DNA from: Ficedula albicollis
Lineage: Eukaryota > Chordata > Aves > Passeriformes > Muscicapidae
Reading direction: 5' to 3'
DNA: 64,000 bases
NCBI RefSeq assembly: GCF_000247815.1
Contig: NC_021673.1
Coordinates: 42,052,592-42,116,591 of the forward strand
The notes beneath the pieces are model-generated. The model saw nothing but the letters and a program-made list of their open reading frames with translations. It was not told the DNA's origin and made no database searches. Numbering within the stretch: position 1 is the first letter of the stretch; each line of letters opens with the position of its first letter. The translations under genes and the position numbers were made by a program. Positions 49,301 through 62,765 of this stretch are shown here, in pieces.

Positions 49301-52300
49301 GTGTGAACTAAAGCAAAACTACATAGTAAAACCACCTAAATTCAATTAAGCAAAAGACTCGCTTTACCCAAATTTTGTTGCACTGATTCCTCATACAGTA
49401 GTGGGGAGGGAGAGAACCCCTCTGTACCAAATGTTTTTTAATACCTTACACCACTTTTAGTGCAATGGTATGACTCCAGCTGAGTGGCTGTAAAAACGTT
49501 GAAGCTGCAGTGGTATAGTGAGTGTTATGCTGTCAGTCGTTCCCCGTGCTGCTTTATTACCAGCTGTCTTGAAGTGCAATAGACATTTTTCATTGTCACT
49601 GCCACCTGATGACAAATAAAACCTTCAAAATGCTTTTGCTTGAAGGAATAGCTCACAGCTCCTAGCCAGAAGTAGACCTTTCACTTCACCTTAATGAGCT
49701 GGAGCGATCCAAACATTCCCACCCCATTTTACTCTTACAAGGCACTTATTTTGGCTGCCTTTGGTTTTTTTTTCTCATAGTTGAGCTGGTGAGGAAGTAG
49801 GAATACTAAGATATTTATGGAGTAAACAAACGTGCTGTGTGTATTAAGACTGAAGACAAATCAATCAAAGCCAAGTGTTTATCAGTTATTATACGGCAGC
49901 ATTGTTCTCATGGATAGTTTAAAGAGAACGCAACACTCCCAACACATTATTTCAACCATGGTAATGATGAATTAGATGCAGGTATACATCAAAGCATTGG
50001 TTCCCCTCTTTTTTCCCTTTTTTCCTAAATTGAGCATGCTAACTGTCACACAGATTTGATGGATGAGAATCGTGTCCTAGATACATAATAGGAAAAGGTT
50101 GCACTGCTACAAAATGCTCCCAAAGAGGTTTGGGTGCTCAGTCTGTGCAAGCAGGTTAGGGGGACAATAGTAGTAAAAAATAGAAAACCTCAATAGAAAT
50201 TAATCCTTTAGATCAAGCATGTGGTAGGGATACGTGATTTTGGACCTGGAAGTCCTTTAGCTCATCCCCAGCTGGTGGCCTGCCATGTCTGCACAAGGCT
50301 GCTATGTTTTTTTAAGGCTCAACAACTGAAACAGGATCTTCTGTGGATCTCATGGGTGTCAGATAGGCCCCAGACAGACTGGGAGAGAGCCTCTTTTGTG
50401 GCTTTCCATCTGGGACCCAGTGGTGGGTGTGAAGGAGAGGTGAGAAGCTGCAGAGGAAACAAAGTTAAACAAGGTTCTTGTATAGTTCAATCGATTCCAG
50501 TTTATGTCTTCCTGATGAGCGGGGTGTCTGATTCTATATGTAGTCATAATTTATTATAGCTGTACAAGACAATTATGTTAATCTTACTTTTATTTCCTAA
50601 TATTCTTTGATCTCATACACATCAAAGATGTAAAATTTTAGTCTTGTTGGTAATTAGCTAGAAAGCAAATATGTTGTCTGTCAGTACAGAGGATACAAAG
50701 CACAAGAAATTGTCCTGGGGGAGTCTAGATTCTAGACTAATTTTTTTTCTCCTCATCAGATTTCTATTTCCCTTTCATCAGTTCCCTCAGCCATTAAATA
50801 AATGTACTGGAAGTAAACTTTGCCATTGTGAAATTCATTCAGCTTATTAAACCACCTAGTCAGTCAGTATGAATCCTCGATTGAGGAAAAGCAGTTTGGT
50901 ACATCAAACAAAAAAGAACATCAGTGCTTCCCAAAGTTGCAACAACCCCTTGTGGTCTGTACTGACGAAGGTTTCACGCTTGCTTGCTGTTAGTTTTAAG
51001 CAGGCACAGGCTAATGCTGTGCACAGTTTTCATTTGATTCACCCATTATAGTCCAAAGGCTTTGATTTCTAACTTGTGATTACTGCTCTGGTCAAGAACA
51101 GCAAATGAGGATATGCTAAATTATTTGGCTCTGCAGTTGCTCTTCAAAGCTGTCTTTCTGGAAGGAGAAAACACACAGGGATTATTTTACAATTTCTGCA
51201 GTGAATCTCTGCATCGGTACTTTATGCCTCCAGCTGGTGGATTTATACATCGCAGTTTATTCTGGGGATTGACCCCTCCCTCCACTTTTGTTCATGAATT
51301 GCAAAGAGATCATTATCTTCATAAATTTGTTTACAGTCCAAAACTTCCATATGAATAATTTATGGCAACATTTCAGCCTAAGGATCCTTCTCAGTGTGCA
51401 TAACAAGTATTTATTAGATGGTTTCCTACTGGAAGTTTTTATTCAACTTGATTCTTTCCTATTCCGAGGATGGTTGTCCTTATTTTTATTAATTACTTCA
51501 GATTCCAGATAAGATGGCTATCTTGCCAGAAAATAATTTTTCTTTTTTTGATTAAACAAATCTGCAGACTGGGCCACAAAATTTACAATTGGATTACTGA
51601 AAAAAAACCAAAATCACTGAATTACAATCTGAGTCTGAAAACAAGAGCAGAATCTTCTCTGCTAGAGATAATTAATTAATGAAAATCTGTCTGTGATATA
51701 AAAATCTTTTGGATGCCTTCATAGTAATGTACAGCTTGGCATTTGTCTCAGAGGATTAAAGCAGTGTGAAATACTGGTATCATTCAAATTGATGACAAAA
51801 CTGTAAATAATTTCAGCAGGGCCAGGATTTCAAGCCAAATTTTTCAAATTCACTAAGATCTGTATGTTACCATGATTGTTGAATTACGGAAGTCTGAACC
51901 ATTGCAAACAGCTCCTGCTAAAATTTTTGCCTTATCTGGTTCCCTCTTCAAGCTGTGCACTTCTGCATTGCTTCCTGAATTCATAATCATTTGCAGTGAC
52001 ACCTAACTCAAAGACCAGAAGACAGTCCTTCATGATGCTGCAGTTCCTTGATAGTAACAGAAAATAACAGAGGAAATACTACCAGAAAATCATTTCATGT
52101 CATTTTCCGTCCCACAAGTGGATTTTATGTGTGCCTGGAGAAGTCACTGCAGAACAGAAATGTGGCTGCCAAGAGGATGGTCTCTACTGGAGTTTATCAG
52201 AACATCTGCTGTTAGTTATGATGCATCTTTTGATGTCAAAGACAAAACAAGGGTTTGTTTGGTTTTTGGAGGAAGGGGTTTCACATATAATGAAGATTCA

Positions 52301-53909
52301 CAAGCATGCAGTGCACAGAACCCAGCCCTCGACTCCCTTTCACTCTGGAATTAATTAGAGCACTATTTTTCTGTCCACACAGCTCTCCACAAAAGATGGG
52401 AGTATTAGCCATTTGCCTATCATCTCATTTCTATTTATCTTCCTTTGGATGTTTCTTGTTTCCTTTACCTCTGAGGCTACCCTTTGCCTCTGGCTAGGAC
52501 TGACAAGACTATTACATATATAATACTCTGTGGATAATAAAATTTGGCTTTGTGGGCAGAATCAAATAATAGCTCTAAAACTTGTCTTCAAGTGAAAATG
52601 TGCAGAGAGAGAGGGTAGTGACATGGAAAAAGTTGTGAAAATGTTGTTTTGACTCCACTCCCAGAGACAACTTAGAGAGTGGGGAAAGGGTGAAAAGAAG
52701 AACAAAGACAAAATATCTATAATCTCCCTGTTTTCATTTCTGGGTTATTGAACTAATCTTAAGCTTTTTTTTTTTTTTTCCTTTCAAATTTAGATAAATT
52801 CTGAAATGACATGTCGTTTTGAAATATGGTGGAAACATTGCTTTTTGACAGCTCCAATTTTTTTTCATTCTTTGGTCACAATTATGTGCCAAGTATGACC
52901 TGGATTCACAGGATGTTTTATTCTCCCTTAGAGTTTTTTTTTCCCAAATAATTTACTGTTCTTCTCAGCGGTATGTGTATACCATCCAGCTGATCTTCTT
53001 TTCTCTAGTTTGCTTTATGATTTGTTCCTCCAAAGCATTTTCTTACCCTCGTGTAAAAGACATCTGACTGAGCTCTTGGCAGACTCAGCTGCCTGATCAA
53101 TGCTTCATGGAAGGCTGATCATCCGGTTTGGGTCAGACTCACTCTGGTACATTTACCACAGTAGTGACTCACTTACTCCTCTCTGGTTCCAGAGCAAGGT
53201 GCTCTCTGTTGTCTGAGACATTTTCAGGGCAGTATTTGGTAGTAGGCAGCTCCCACCAGCTGCTTTGTAGCCTGAAGAATTTCCTTCAGGTAGGGTTTAG
53301 AAAATTAATTTGAAAAAAGCTCGAACTGCTCTTTCTCGGCTCATTCGTGCAACCTCTGAAATTACTGTTGACCACAATGGTAGTCAATTTTTAGATGCCA
53401 GCAAAAATGTTAAAGTTTTTTTTTCCAGAGAAAACTGAACACCTCTACAATTCTCAAATAGCTGAAAGAAATTCAGGAAAGCTGCCCCAAAAACTTTCTG
53501 ATTTCAACCTAAACTTCTGCAAATCAGATGGTGTGTGGAAACCACAAAGTTGCAAAGAAGATAAGAACATCTTTGTCTTATGTCAGGATCTGAGTGCTTG
53601 CTGTACACAGTGGCTGGTAGGAAATGGTGGAGTACAAAAAAAATAGCTGTAATAAATCAAAGCTTTTTGTAGAGATTACTGCAGCATGTAGGGATAAGTC
53701 TAACCTGGAGTGACTTACCTGATTTACTCCAGTAAATTCATTTAGAGAAAACTGAAGCAGCAGACTTTGACTTCATTTGCCCATGTTGCTTTGGCAGCTC
53801 CTCTGTAACTGGTGGTGTGATGGGTGTGGTCCATTCACTAATGTGGAGAAAGGAGCAGTCTTTGGTGGTTGCTGATAAAACTGAGTGCCCTGAGAAGACC
53901 CAGTGGCCA

Positions 53910-54070
53910 TAGGCTGGTGGTGAACATCCTCTGTAGATGGAGCAGAATGCAGGACAAGGACCACCAAATCTCATCCCTCTGCATCATCATTAGGCTGGTG
54001 GTGAACATCCTCTGTAGATGGAGAAGAATGCAGGACAAGGACCACCAAATCTTATCCCTCTGCATCATCA
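53910..54070. repeat. 81-bp direct tandem duplication
   Basis: Two adjacent copies, about 81 nt apart, share aggctggtggtgaacatcct and ggacaaggaccaccaaatct. They differ at a few positions (gagcag versus gagaag, ctcatc versus cttatc). The unit is a multiple of three and is open in both copies on both strands, but no known protein is encoded. Confidence 0.93.
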
Positions 54071-57000
54071 GCACTCTCCACCTCAGAGCTAACCTGTGGA
54101 GATGCAGCCCTCACCTTCCCCAACCCTTGGGAAGGCTGTTGGACATCCCCAGTCACAGTGATGTGTGTCTGTGGTGGAGAATTTCTCTGTGGGTAGCTGA
54201 TGCCTGAACATAACTGAGCAGCTGTTGCTTGACAACAACTTTCAGTCCCAGCAATGACCAGACCTGATGACCCAGCACTGAGACTCCCTATTCTATTACC
54301 AGGCCCCTGAGCCACTCTGTTTGCCCCGTGTACTTTCAACATATTTAACATGTTACAGCTGTGCTCACTGCTATACAATAGTTCAGAGGGCTGCCAGCAT
54401 TTCCAGTATGAACTCGTATTCTAAGGATAATAACTCAGCTGTAAAAATGTGCTCTAGGCTGAAACTTTATAAGGAATATTTCTGCCCAAGAGTGACTTTA
54501 TCTGGATGGAAAACAAAAGGGAAAATATATCAATTTAGTCATTCTTCATCAGTAAAGATATATTAAAAAGAAAGTAGAGTAATCCTTGCTGGATCGCTTA
54601 CTCTGTTCTTTCTAGTTTAATAATCTGCATTTTTCTGAACTCTTCATGCGTACTTCTTAGACTAGTTGAACCATTTTCACACTGAATATTTACTCACATG
54701 TGTTGCTTTTAAATTGCTTTTCCTCAATATTTTCATTTGCTTTTGAAAGACAATGGAGCGTGGAGCAAAGTAGACTCAAGTTAGCCGTTTTCTCTTATTT
54801 ATTTCAAATCATCTCAGCGTGAATCAAGAGTTAAAAAGTATTCTTTTCTTGATCAATTTGGACTTGTGTGTGTCATTGGAACCACCTGTTCTCTTTGGGC
54901 CTGCAGTAGTGGTGACCCAAGGTGTACCCCTCAGTCTGAACACTCATGGACTTGGCAAAGTTCAGATGTAGATCCAGACTCATCCTAGAACCCTGATAAC
55001 AGACCAGCTCCTGAGTTCTCTATGTATCACACAGGATCTAAAACACTTTGAGGTCTTTGGTAGAAGTGAAATTTATTAATGTTACGTGTTTAACACACGG
55101 ACTGGTTTCCCTGGAAGTACCTTAAAGTAAAAGAGACCTTAAAATATCCAATTTTTAGTTTAAAAATCTGTTTACCCTCTCTAGACTCCCATTTTTTTCT
55201 GACTAGTGACACATAGCTAAGGGCTTGAATTTTATTTCACCTATATGACTTGTACCTTCACAGATTTAGATGTGGTTACTTTTGAAGGACATTCTCTGTG
55301 TGCTTGCTGCCATCAGCTTTACTGGCCTCTTGAGGTCTTGTGCATCTGGGAGAGAGGTTTTAGGTAGCAACACTTCTGCAGCCAGTTTGTCCAGATTGTG
55401 CCTTTAGTCTCGGTTGCTCAAAACAGTGTGCAAACTGCACTGCTGTCATTGGGAGCATCATCCAAAGCCGGGTGGATTGTCCAGGAGCAGCAAAACCGGG
55501 CATTGGTGGCATTTTGCTTGTAGAGAGTCCAAGGAGAAACCGGTCTGGAGTTTTTAGAGAGAGTAAAATCATGCTTAAAATTTGTAAAGGCATGAGTGAG
55601 GCATAGTCTTGTGTTACTTTTAATGATGGAATGTAAGGTAAGAAAGCACTGTTGGAAATATGTGCCTCAGTCTTGGCTTTGAGGTCTGTCACAAAGCTGG
55701 CACTGCCAGGTAGCCAGTTTTAACCAGTCAAAGGACAAATTCCAATACAGAATGGAGTGGATTTCATCCATAGCCTTCCCTAAGGAGTTACAAGTCCACA
55801 AAATGAAATGCAATTTGGGAGGTGGGCCAGGGCACGCAGGCTGTGAAAATGTTGCAGTTTAAATGAGAGGAAAGGCAGGTTGGAATAGTTTTCTTTCCAT
55901 TACTGTGTGAGAAAGGGCTTTGTTTAACATTAAGGTTTACAAACCTAACAGAACATGACAGAGAGAAAGATTTCTGTGTTTGTCCTCTCTAATAAGGGCA
56001 CATTTTAAGTTTTAAAGATTGGTATGAATCACTGTGATCTAGAACTGAATTGATACATAACATGAACAGTGGCTCAGTACAAGATTTCCCAGTCTATCAT
56101 CTTCAAGTCTAAAATCTACTATTGAACAGAAGCATATCGTTAGAAAAGCATCCTTACTCACCCAGGGTTTCATTTATAGCATCTTCTGCTATCTGTCTTT
56201 CCTAGTAGGTAGGATAAGAAGGATTCCTGTGAAGATTATGTGCATATTAGTGGTCCTCATCAGCTTTCCAGAACTTTTAAATTTGAAAAATGGCATGAGG
56301 AGGGAAAGGACATATAATTTTTAGACCCTCCATACCTTTAATCTTCCTTTGTGTGGGAGCTGCCAACAAGGAGCTGAGACATAGGCAGCAGATGGCAGAG
56401 CACCATAGTGCATCCTCATGGAGGATGGACATTGTGTTTGGAGCTGAGTTCAGGAGTGATACAGCAACATTAACCTCAGCTTTTCAAGGTGGCTTTCTAC
56501 CCAACCCATGCAGCTGTGTAGCTGGATTACGTGGTGGCCCTTACATCAGCATGGCTCTGATTTGGGCCCAGCCTGGGAGATAGTTCTGATGTTGAAGAGT
56601 TGCCTTTGGCTTGACATTGGAAGGGCTGACGCAAAGTCCAGGAGGAACTGTGTAAAGCTGGCTTATTTGTATTGTCCATTTCTAATAAATTCTGGTTTAC
56701 AAGAGCCTTTCTGATATCTCAAAGTCGCAGGGAAACATCCTGATACTAACCATTCCTTGACCACTGTTCCCATGGTCCTCTCAAGTATTTGGGATCTCAC
56801 AGAGGAGCACTCTGCTGTCTGTCACCCTAGCCCCTCAGTATGTTTCCTTGGAACTTCATTCAGTGATACCACCTCATTTTTTTGAAAGCTGGAGGTATTT
56901 CATATATTTCCATCTAAGTCTGGTTGTGTTAAGTGCTTGTAGTGTTGTGGAGTTAACACCACACACATCAATACAAACCATTTTTTTCATTGTGTAGAGT

Positions 57001-60000
57001 GTCATTTTTGTCATCTTACCTCTAATATGACCTTAATACATAGGATTATATTACCAGCCTGCTTTTCTATTTGATTTGTTTTTTTTTTTTCTCTTGTTGA
57101 TAGCCAGCTCCTCATAATTTCTGATGTCTCCCAGTGTCAGCGTTTGTCCTTCTAATGAGTGAATCTTTTCATCCAGCTCAGCTGTTAGATTCCAGCTCAC
57201 ACAATGCAAGTCCCTCCAGGTTTTGGGCAGGAAACAGAGCGCAGCACATCTGTTACAGATCACATCTGCTGCCCTGTCTCTGGCCATTGCAGTGTCGAGG
57301 CCAGAAGTGAACATAGAAGAAATGTCACTGGCTTTTCCTCCCCAAACCCAGTCAAGCACTCTCTGTGCCTGGCAATGACCTATGCACTGAATCTTGCCAG
57401 AAGAGCAGAGGACAGCCTGGTGTGTCAGACATCTGTTGTCACGCCTTTATGGAGCTTACAGACAGCCTCACCTTGCATGGGAAACTTGAGGCTCAGAGAG
57501 AGACAAGGTCCCACTACATTAAACACACCTTACATGCTCTCATGTCACCAACCTTCTCTGGACCTCTACATAAAAACACAAGCCTCTAGAGGCAATATAT
57601 CCTGTCAAGCTTTTTTTTTTTTTTTTTCTTCTTTTCTTTTAGAAGCATGTTTGTCTGGGTGAAATAAAATTGGTAAGCATTTTCAGCCAGTAACAAAAGT
57701 TTGTACTCATTGTTCATTAAATGTTGCTCATGAACAAGTTTAAAAACCAAGTCACTGTTGCTCTTAGCTACCTTTGCCATAATAAATCCTGGACTGAGAG
57801 TTTCAAACATTAAATAAAACCTATCCACATACTGAAAATACATGTTGGCCTGAAAGGGTGTAATAGAATTGGCAATAAAATTTGTCTTCCCGTGTGTAGT
57901 TATGTGTGATTGAGGATACAAATATTACATCCCTTTTGAAAGTTTCATTTAAACCCACTAAGACAAGGAAGTGAAAAATTAGGTGAAAGACTGGTGCTGG
58001 CTTGTATTTTAATCATAGTTTGATAATATCCATTTATCACCTTGTTAGAACTAGGATGTGTCCTTAAGTAAATTTTCACACCTGACTATAGGCAAGAAGG
58101 GAGGGAATACAACTGTTTGAGGGGAACTATTATTTGGATTTAACTTTAATAGATGAAATTCCACTCTGATTTTAAGAAAAACTAGTCCACAGAAAAGAGA
58201 CTCCTGATTCCCATTTACTAGGATGGCACATCAGCTGCTGGGAAACAGTGAAGGAAGGAAGGATTTCATCCACATCAGAATATATATATAAGAATATTAA
58301 CAGAATGGAATTGCTTGTTTTGACATGGATTGAAACCTTTCTTTTGTGAATTCTGATAGTGGGAAGGGCAGGAGAAGATTTTATCTGTGTATTACAGTAG
58401 TTATGTCCCAGGCAAATTGCCACCTTTGTGTTTCTTTTTTGTCTTCCAGGGATACTAAACCCTATTTGAGAGTTGTGAGGATTCTTTTGTTCGTGGTGGC
58501 TGTTCTTGACATACAAAAGCACTGATACGTGGAGTGGCTACATAAAGCCATCATACAGCCAAGTGCATACTCATAAGCTGAAGAGTAGGGGAAAAAAGCA
58601 AATGAGATTTCTCATTCCCTGCTAGAATATGTCAGATGAGGGAGCAAGAGCTGCTTATGGCCTCTCTGCCTTCTCCAGCAACTGCTAAAATGAATAACCC
58701 ACTGCAGGCTAATTGCTGTGGGCTCCTTTCTGATAGCAGACCCCAGCTAAAATACTCCCATTTATTCCTGCATATAATACCAGTAATTTTATTTTATTCC
58801 TGGGGCACGTTGAAAAAGGGTGTGAAAACTTCAGATTTTCAGTCTGCAGAGAAGCAGATGGGCTCGTGGTCCAACCTGCATGGGCAGACAGTAAGGGCAA
58901 AGGTATAACACAGTGCTCACAAAATCTGCTTCAGAGTCCCTGTAGGAACTCAGGTATATTTTCCATTAATAAATGTTTGTAAATATTGTCACTTTCTTGA
59001 ATGGTCTTTGTTTTGAGGCCTTATTTTGGGTGGAAAGATTTGTGTCACCATGCAAAAGTCACCTTAGGCACTGAGTGGCATGGGCAGCTTATTGTTTGCA
59101 GAATAAATGCTATTTGATTTGTTAGGTCCCTTTAGATTAACAGACAGGGATATGCTATGATACTTACTGGTTTTTTCAACTCTGGTAGAAGCATAAACTA
59201 CTGACATATGGTACTGCCTGATATAATGCATTTGTTACTGATACAATATTGTTTCAGGTATTGCTTTATTTGTGCACACAATTACTAATATAAAACTCTT
59301 CCTAGTGCATCAACTGTCTTTTCCTTATATCTTGATGTTCCCATTTCTACATCCTTTTAATCTGCTTTTGTACGTGTAGGCTAGTATCTGTGCATTATCA
59401 AAAGCTGTATTTCAAACTAGGAGACAGGAAATACAAGGCAAGAAGGACAGTGTGAAAGAAACAATCAAAAAAACCTTGGCAATTGCTGTGAGAAAGGTGA
59501 AGCTTACACAAGGGTCACCTTTGTTCTTTATTTACCACCCTATATTTGGATTCTTAATCCTTTAAAACCAGTTACTTTTGGACAGCAGCTCTTTTAGACC
59601 TATGATGTATACTTTCAGCCAAGGAAAGAATTTCACAAACATACAGCAAAAACATGAGGAAGAGAAAGCAAATATTCATGTTGCTCCTAGGAGGTTCAAC
59701 TAAGTTATGAAGGTGATGTCAGATAAGAATTTGAATTTATGCCCAAGATTCAAAATATTACCATGTGAACTTGTGGTTTAGTATTCAGTACAGAAAGAGA
59801 GTTCAGCATTGATGATCTGTGTCATGTTTTCCTATTCCAAAGTTAAAGCTGCTCTAATTTAGTGGAGGGTTTGGGCTTTTTGCTCATTTTACCACATTTT
59901 TAGCAAACTTTTGAAATCAACAATGTAATTAAATGAAATCAAATCCTAAGATTTGCAGAATATACATTTTTGCCTGATGTTTGCTGATCTTCACTATTTT

Positions 60001-62344
60001 TAAATCATTATTTAATCTCTGATAAACTGGCAAATGCCGCGGTGTTTGCTACCTTTTCACTGGGAAAGGGAAAATAAGCTTTCCTTTGTTTTGGGTTTTC
60101 GACAAGTATTCCCGGCAGAGTTGATGACAGAGGACAGAGAAGATTTCAAAGCTACCTTTAATCTGCAATAGTCAACCAGTTTGGAATAGTTCAGTAGACT
60201 AAGTTCCAACAAGGGGACATGGTTTTTCTGCTGCCTGCAACAGACAGCCCAAGGAGATCCGACAATTCAGATTAGAAGAACAGTAAATCTGTCAAAATGT
60301 GGCCATCATGTTTTCAGTGTACAGAGAGTGCATTTATCTGCAAAAAAAGCATGCATGTTGATTTTTTTCAGTTTAATTCTTGATAGATGTATCTGCCTGA
60401 TAAGTATAAGGAAAGTCATCCTTTCACTCAGTTTAATAAAACCACAAGAAACAACATGTTCCCGATAACATAAAGACATTCACTTGGTAGTAGGGTAATA
60501 AATTTTCAGATGGAATGGCCTGGTGCTTATATGTCTGCACAAGATATCTGTAAACAAATCTGAAAAGCAGATTTTCTGCTGAAAAGTTTATTGGCTTTAC
60601 ATTGGCCGCTATTTATGAAGCTGAATTTCTAAGTATGGTTATCTTGTTAAAACTTCTTAAATAAAGGAAAAGCAAACTCTAAAATAAACAGATGCTTTCT
60701 ATAAGCTTTATAAACTATTTATTCAGCTGGTATTTCCCCTTAAGTCCAATATCAGTATTAGAATACTGGAATAAAATAGAAGCCTTTAATGCAGCTCATT
60801 ATTGTAGAAAGCTGTGACTTACAAATCCATCCTCCCACTGGTCCCTAAGAGCAGCTCTCAACCAGTGAACTCTCCATTCCTAAAACCTCCTAATACACTT
60901 TTTATTTCTGATGTCACTTTCCCACCCTTCAACAGGAAAAAGGTGGCGTGTGTCTTTGCACCAACATAGACTTGTTCTGCTGATGCCTTTTGATATTGGC
61001 AAATACTTAAGGATATTTTACTTCATATAATAAATTGTATTTGGTGCCCTTTCTATAAGTTGAGTTTGTTGCCATAGAGGGGGTACACAGTGTCCGTAGT
61101 TAAAGAAGTCCGACTTCTCTCTTTTTAAGTGATAGGCGATATTCTGAAATACAAATGTTCACTTTCTTATAGGAAAAGTATGTTCATAAAGATTAAAGCA
61201 TTCTAAAACAGCAAGGTCTTTCAAATAAGGTGAAGAGGAGGTCAAATCTGTTTGTCATCTTATCTTAGGTTTACCAAAATCTTGCAAAAAAACATGCATG
61301 TCTGTATCATTATTCCTTACCCTTTGCCCTGTTAATTTCTTTTAAAACCACTCTAGCACCAACACAGCTGTATGACAAATCATACGCTGAGAATATCTTG
61401 CCAAATTTAAAAGTCAATGTAATAACCAGTTTCTTGTGGGATTTAAAAAAAAAAAAGTAATCATACTGAGGCAACAGGACAGATCTAAATAATTGAGAGG
61501 CCTACTACTTTTTGTGGCAAAGACAGTGGCAAAAACCTCATGACAATTTCTTCTGCAGGTTTTTTGCAATTAAACTGGGCCTTAAGTAATAGTTTGCAAT
61601 GCTAAGATGCCTTTAATTTACAAACTCAGTAAAATCAGACATCCAAAGATGAAGATGAAACAATATGTTTGATATAACCCTTGCCAGCAGCCAACTGGAT
61701 GTTTATCAGCAATTACATATTATAAGCTAAAAAGAATCAAATTACTTTTAATATGATGGCAACATCTGATGCAAGACATTTTTGTCTTCTACAGCTAAAT
61801 AAATTGAATATGAATGGACTTGACAGCATGTATTATGAAACTCATTATGGTCTGTAGACTGGGTGTCGCCCTAACAACCAGATGATATTTCCTTAATTAA
61901 GTATAATTTCTTTCCTACGTGATCACAAGAAGATTCTGAACTGGTGAATTAATGATCTGGGAAATGCATGTAATTCTCTGCTCTAGGTAACTGTCAGCTT
62001 AAAACATGTTAAGCTGTCTTAGGAAAGCTGCAAATACTTGATTTGTTTTCCCAGCTTCTTTTTCTAGCATATTAAATGGTGTATATTTAGGGACAGGAAT
62101 ATATATTTTTTCAATTTGAAAATGATATGTTTTCTGTCTCTGAGCAAATTTTTTGTCCTTGATATATTTTTAAACAGTTTGTTTGTAATACCTGTCATGC
62201 TTACTTACTTGCTGAAGGACATTTGCTCTCAGATTTTTCCATTCTGTGTCTGGCAGTTAAGACTTCCTTCACCGTTGCCCCTTCTTCATTTCCAGGTTCC
62301 TGAATTTATTCCCAGGAATAGTTATCAGTCTGTCACATACATAA

Positions 62345-62765
62345 TCACAGCTAGTTCCTCCAACCACACTTTTGCAATGAGCATCTTTGCACAGGATTGC
62401 ATCCAGAGGGTTCTTGAGTATCTCCAGTGAGGGAGACTCCACAGCCTCTCTGGGCAACCTGTTCCAGTACAGGATGACCAGCACAGTAAATAAGTTTTTC
62501 CTCAGGAACTTCCTATGCATCAGTCCCTGCCTGTTGCCTCTTGCCTGATTGCCTGGCTGCACTGAGAAGAGGCTGGTTCCATGCCCTTAACATCTTCCCT
62601 TCAGATGCTTACACACACTGATGCCCTCTGATCATCTTCATGGCCCCCTCTGGACCTCTCAAACAGGTCAGGTCCACATTCTCTTTATACTGGACCTGTC
62701 TCAAAGTGGGATCTCATGAATACAGGGAGGAGAGGGAGATGTCACCTTCCTTGACATCACCAGTG
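62345..62765 (-). mobile_element. CR1 LINE 3' fragment, antisense orientation, with decayed ORF2 tail
   Basis: Recognisable blocks on the plus strand are cctctctgggcaacctgttcc, gtttttcctcaggaacttcct, tgatcatcttcatggccccc and ctctggacctctcaaacagg. These are the reverse complement of the CR1 ORF2 end and 3' region. The minus-strand reading includes F-L-R-K-N-L-F-T-V and W-N-R-L-P-R-E-A-V-E-S-P-S-L-E, matching the C-terminal end of CR1 reverse-transcriptase ORF2. The copy is 5'-truncated and its sequence is diverged. The terminal octamers are not clear, so the exact ends are uncertain. Confidence 0.88.

Noticed and set aside
57204..57662. 152-codon open frame
   Set aside because: It has no known motif, no splice context or conserved-looking pattern, and it ends in residues translated from a T-rich run.
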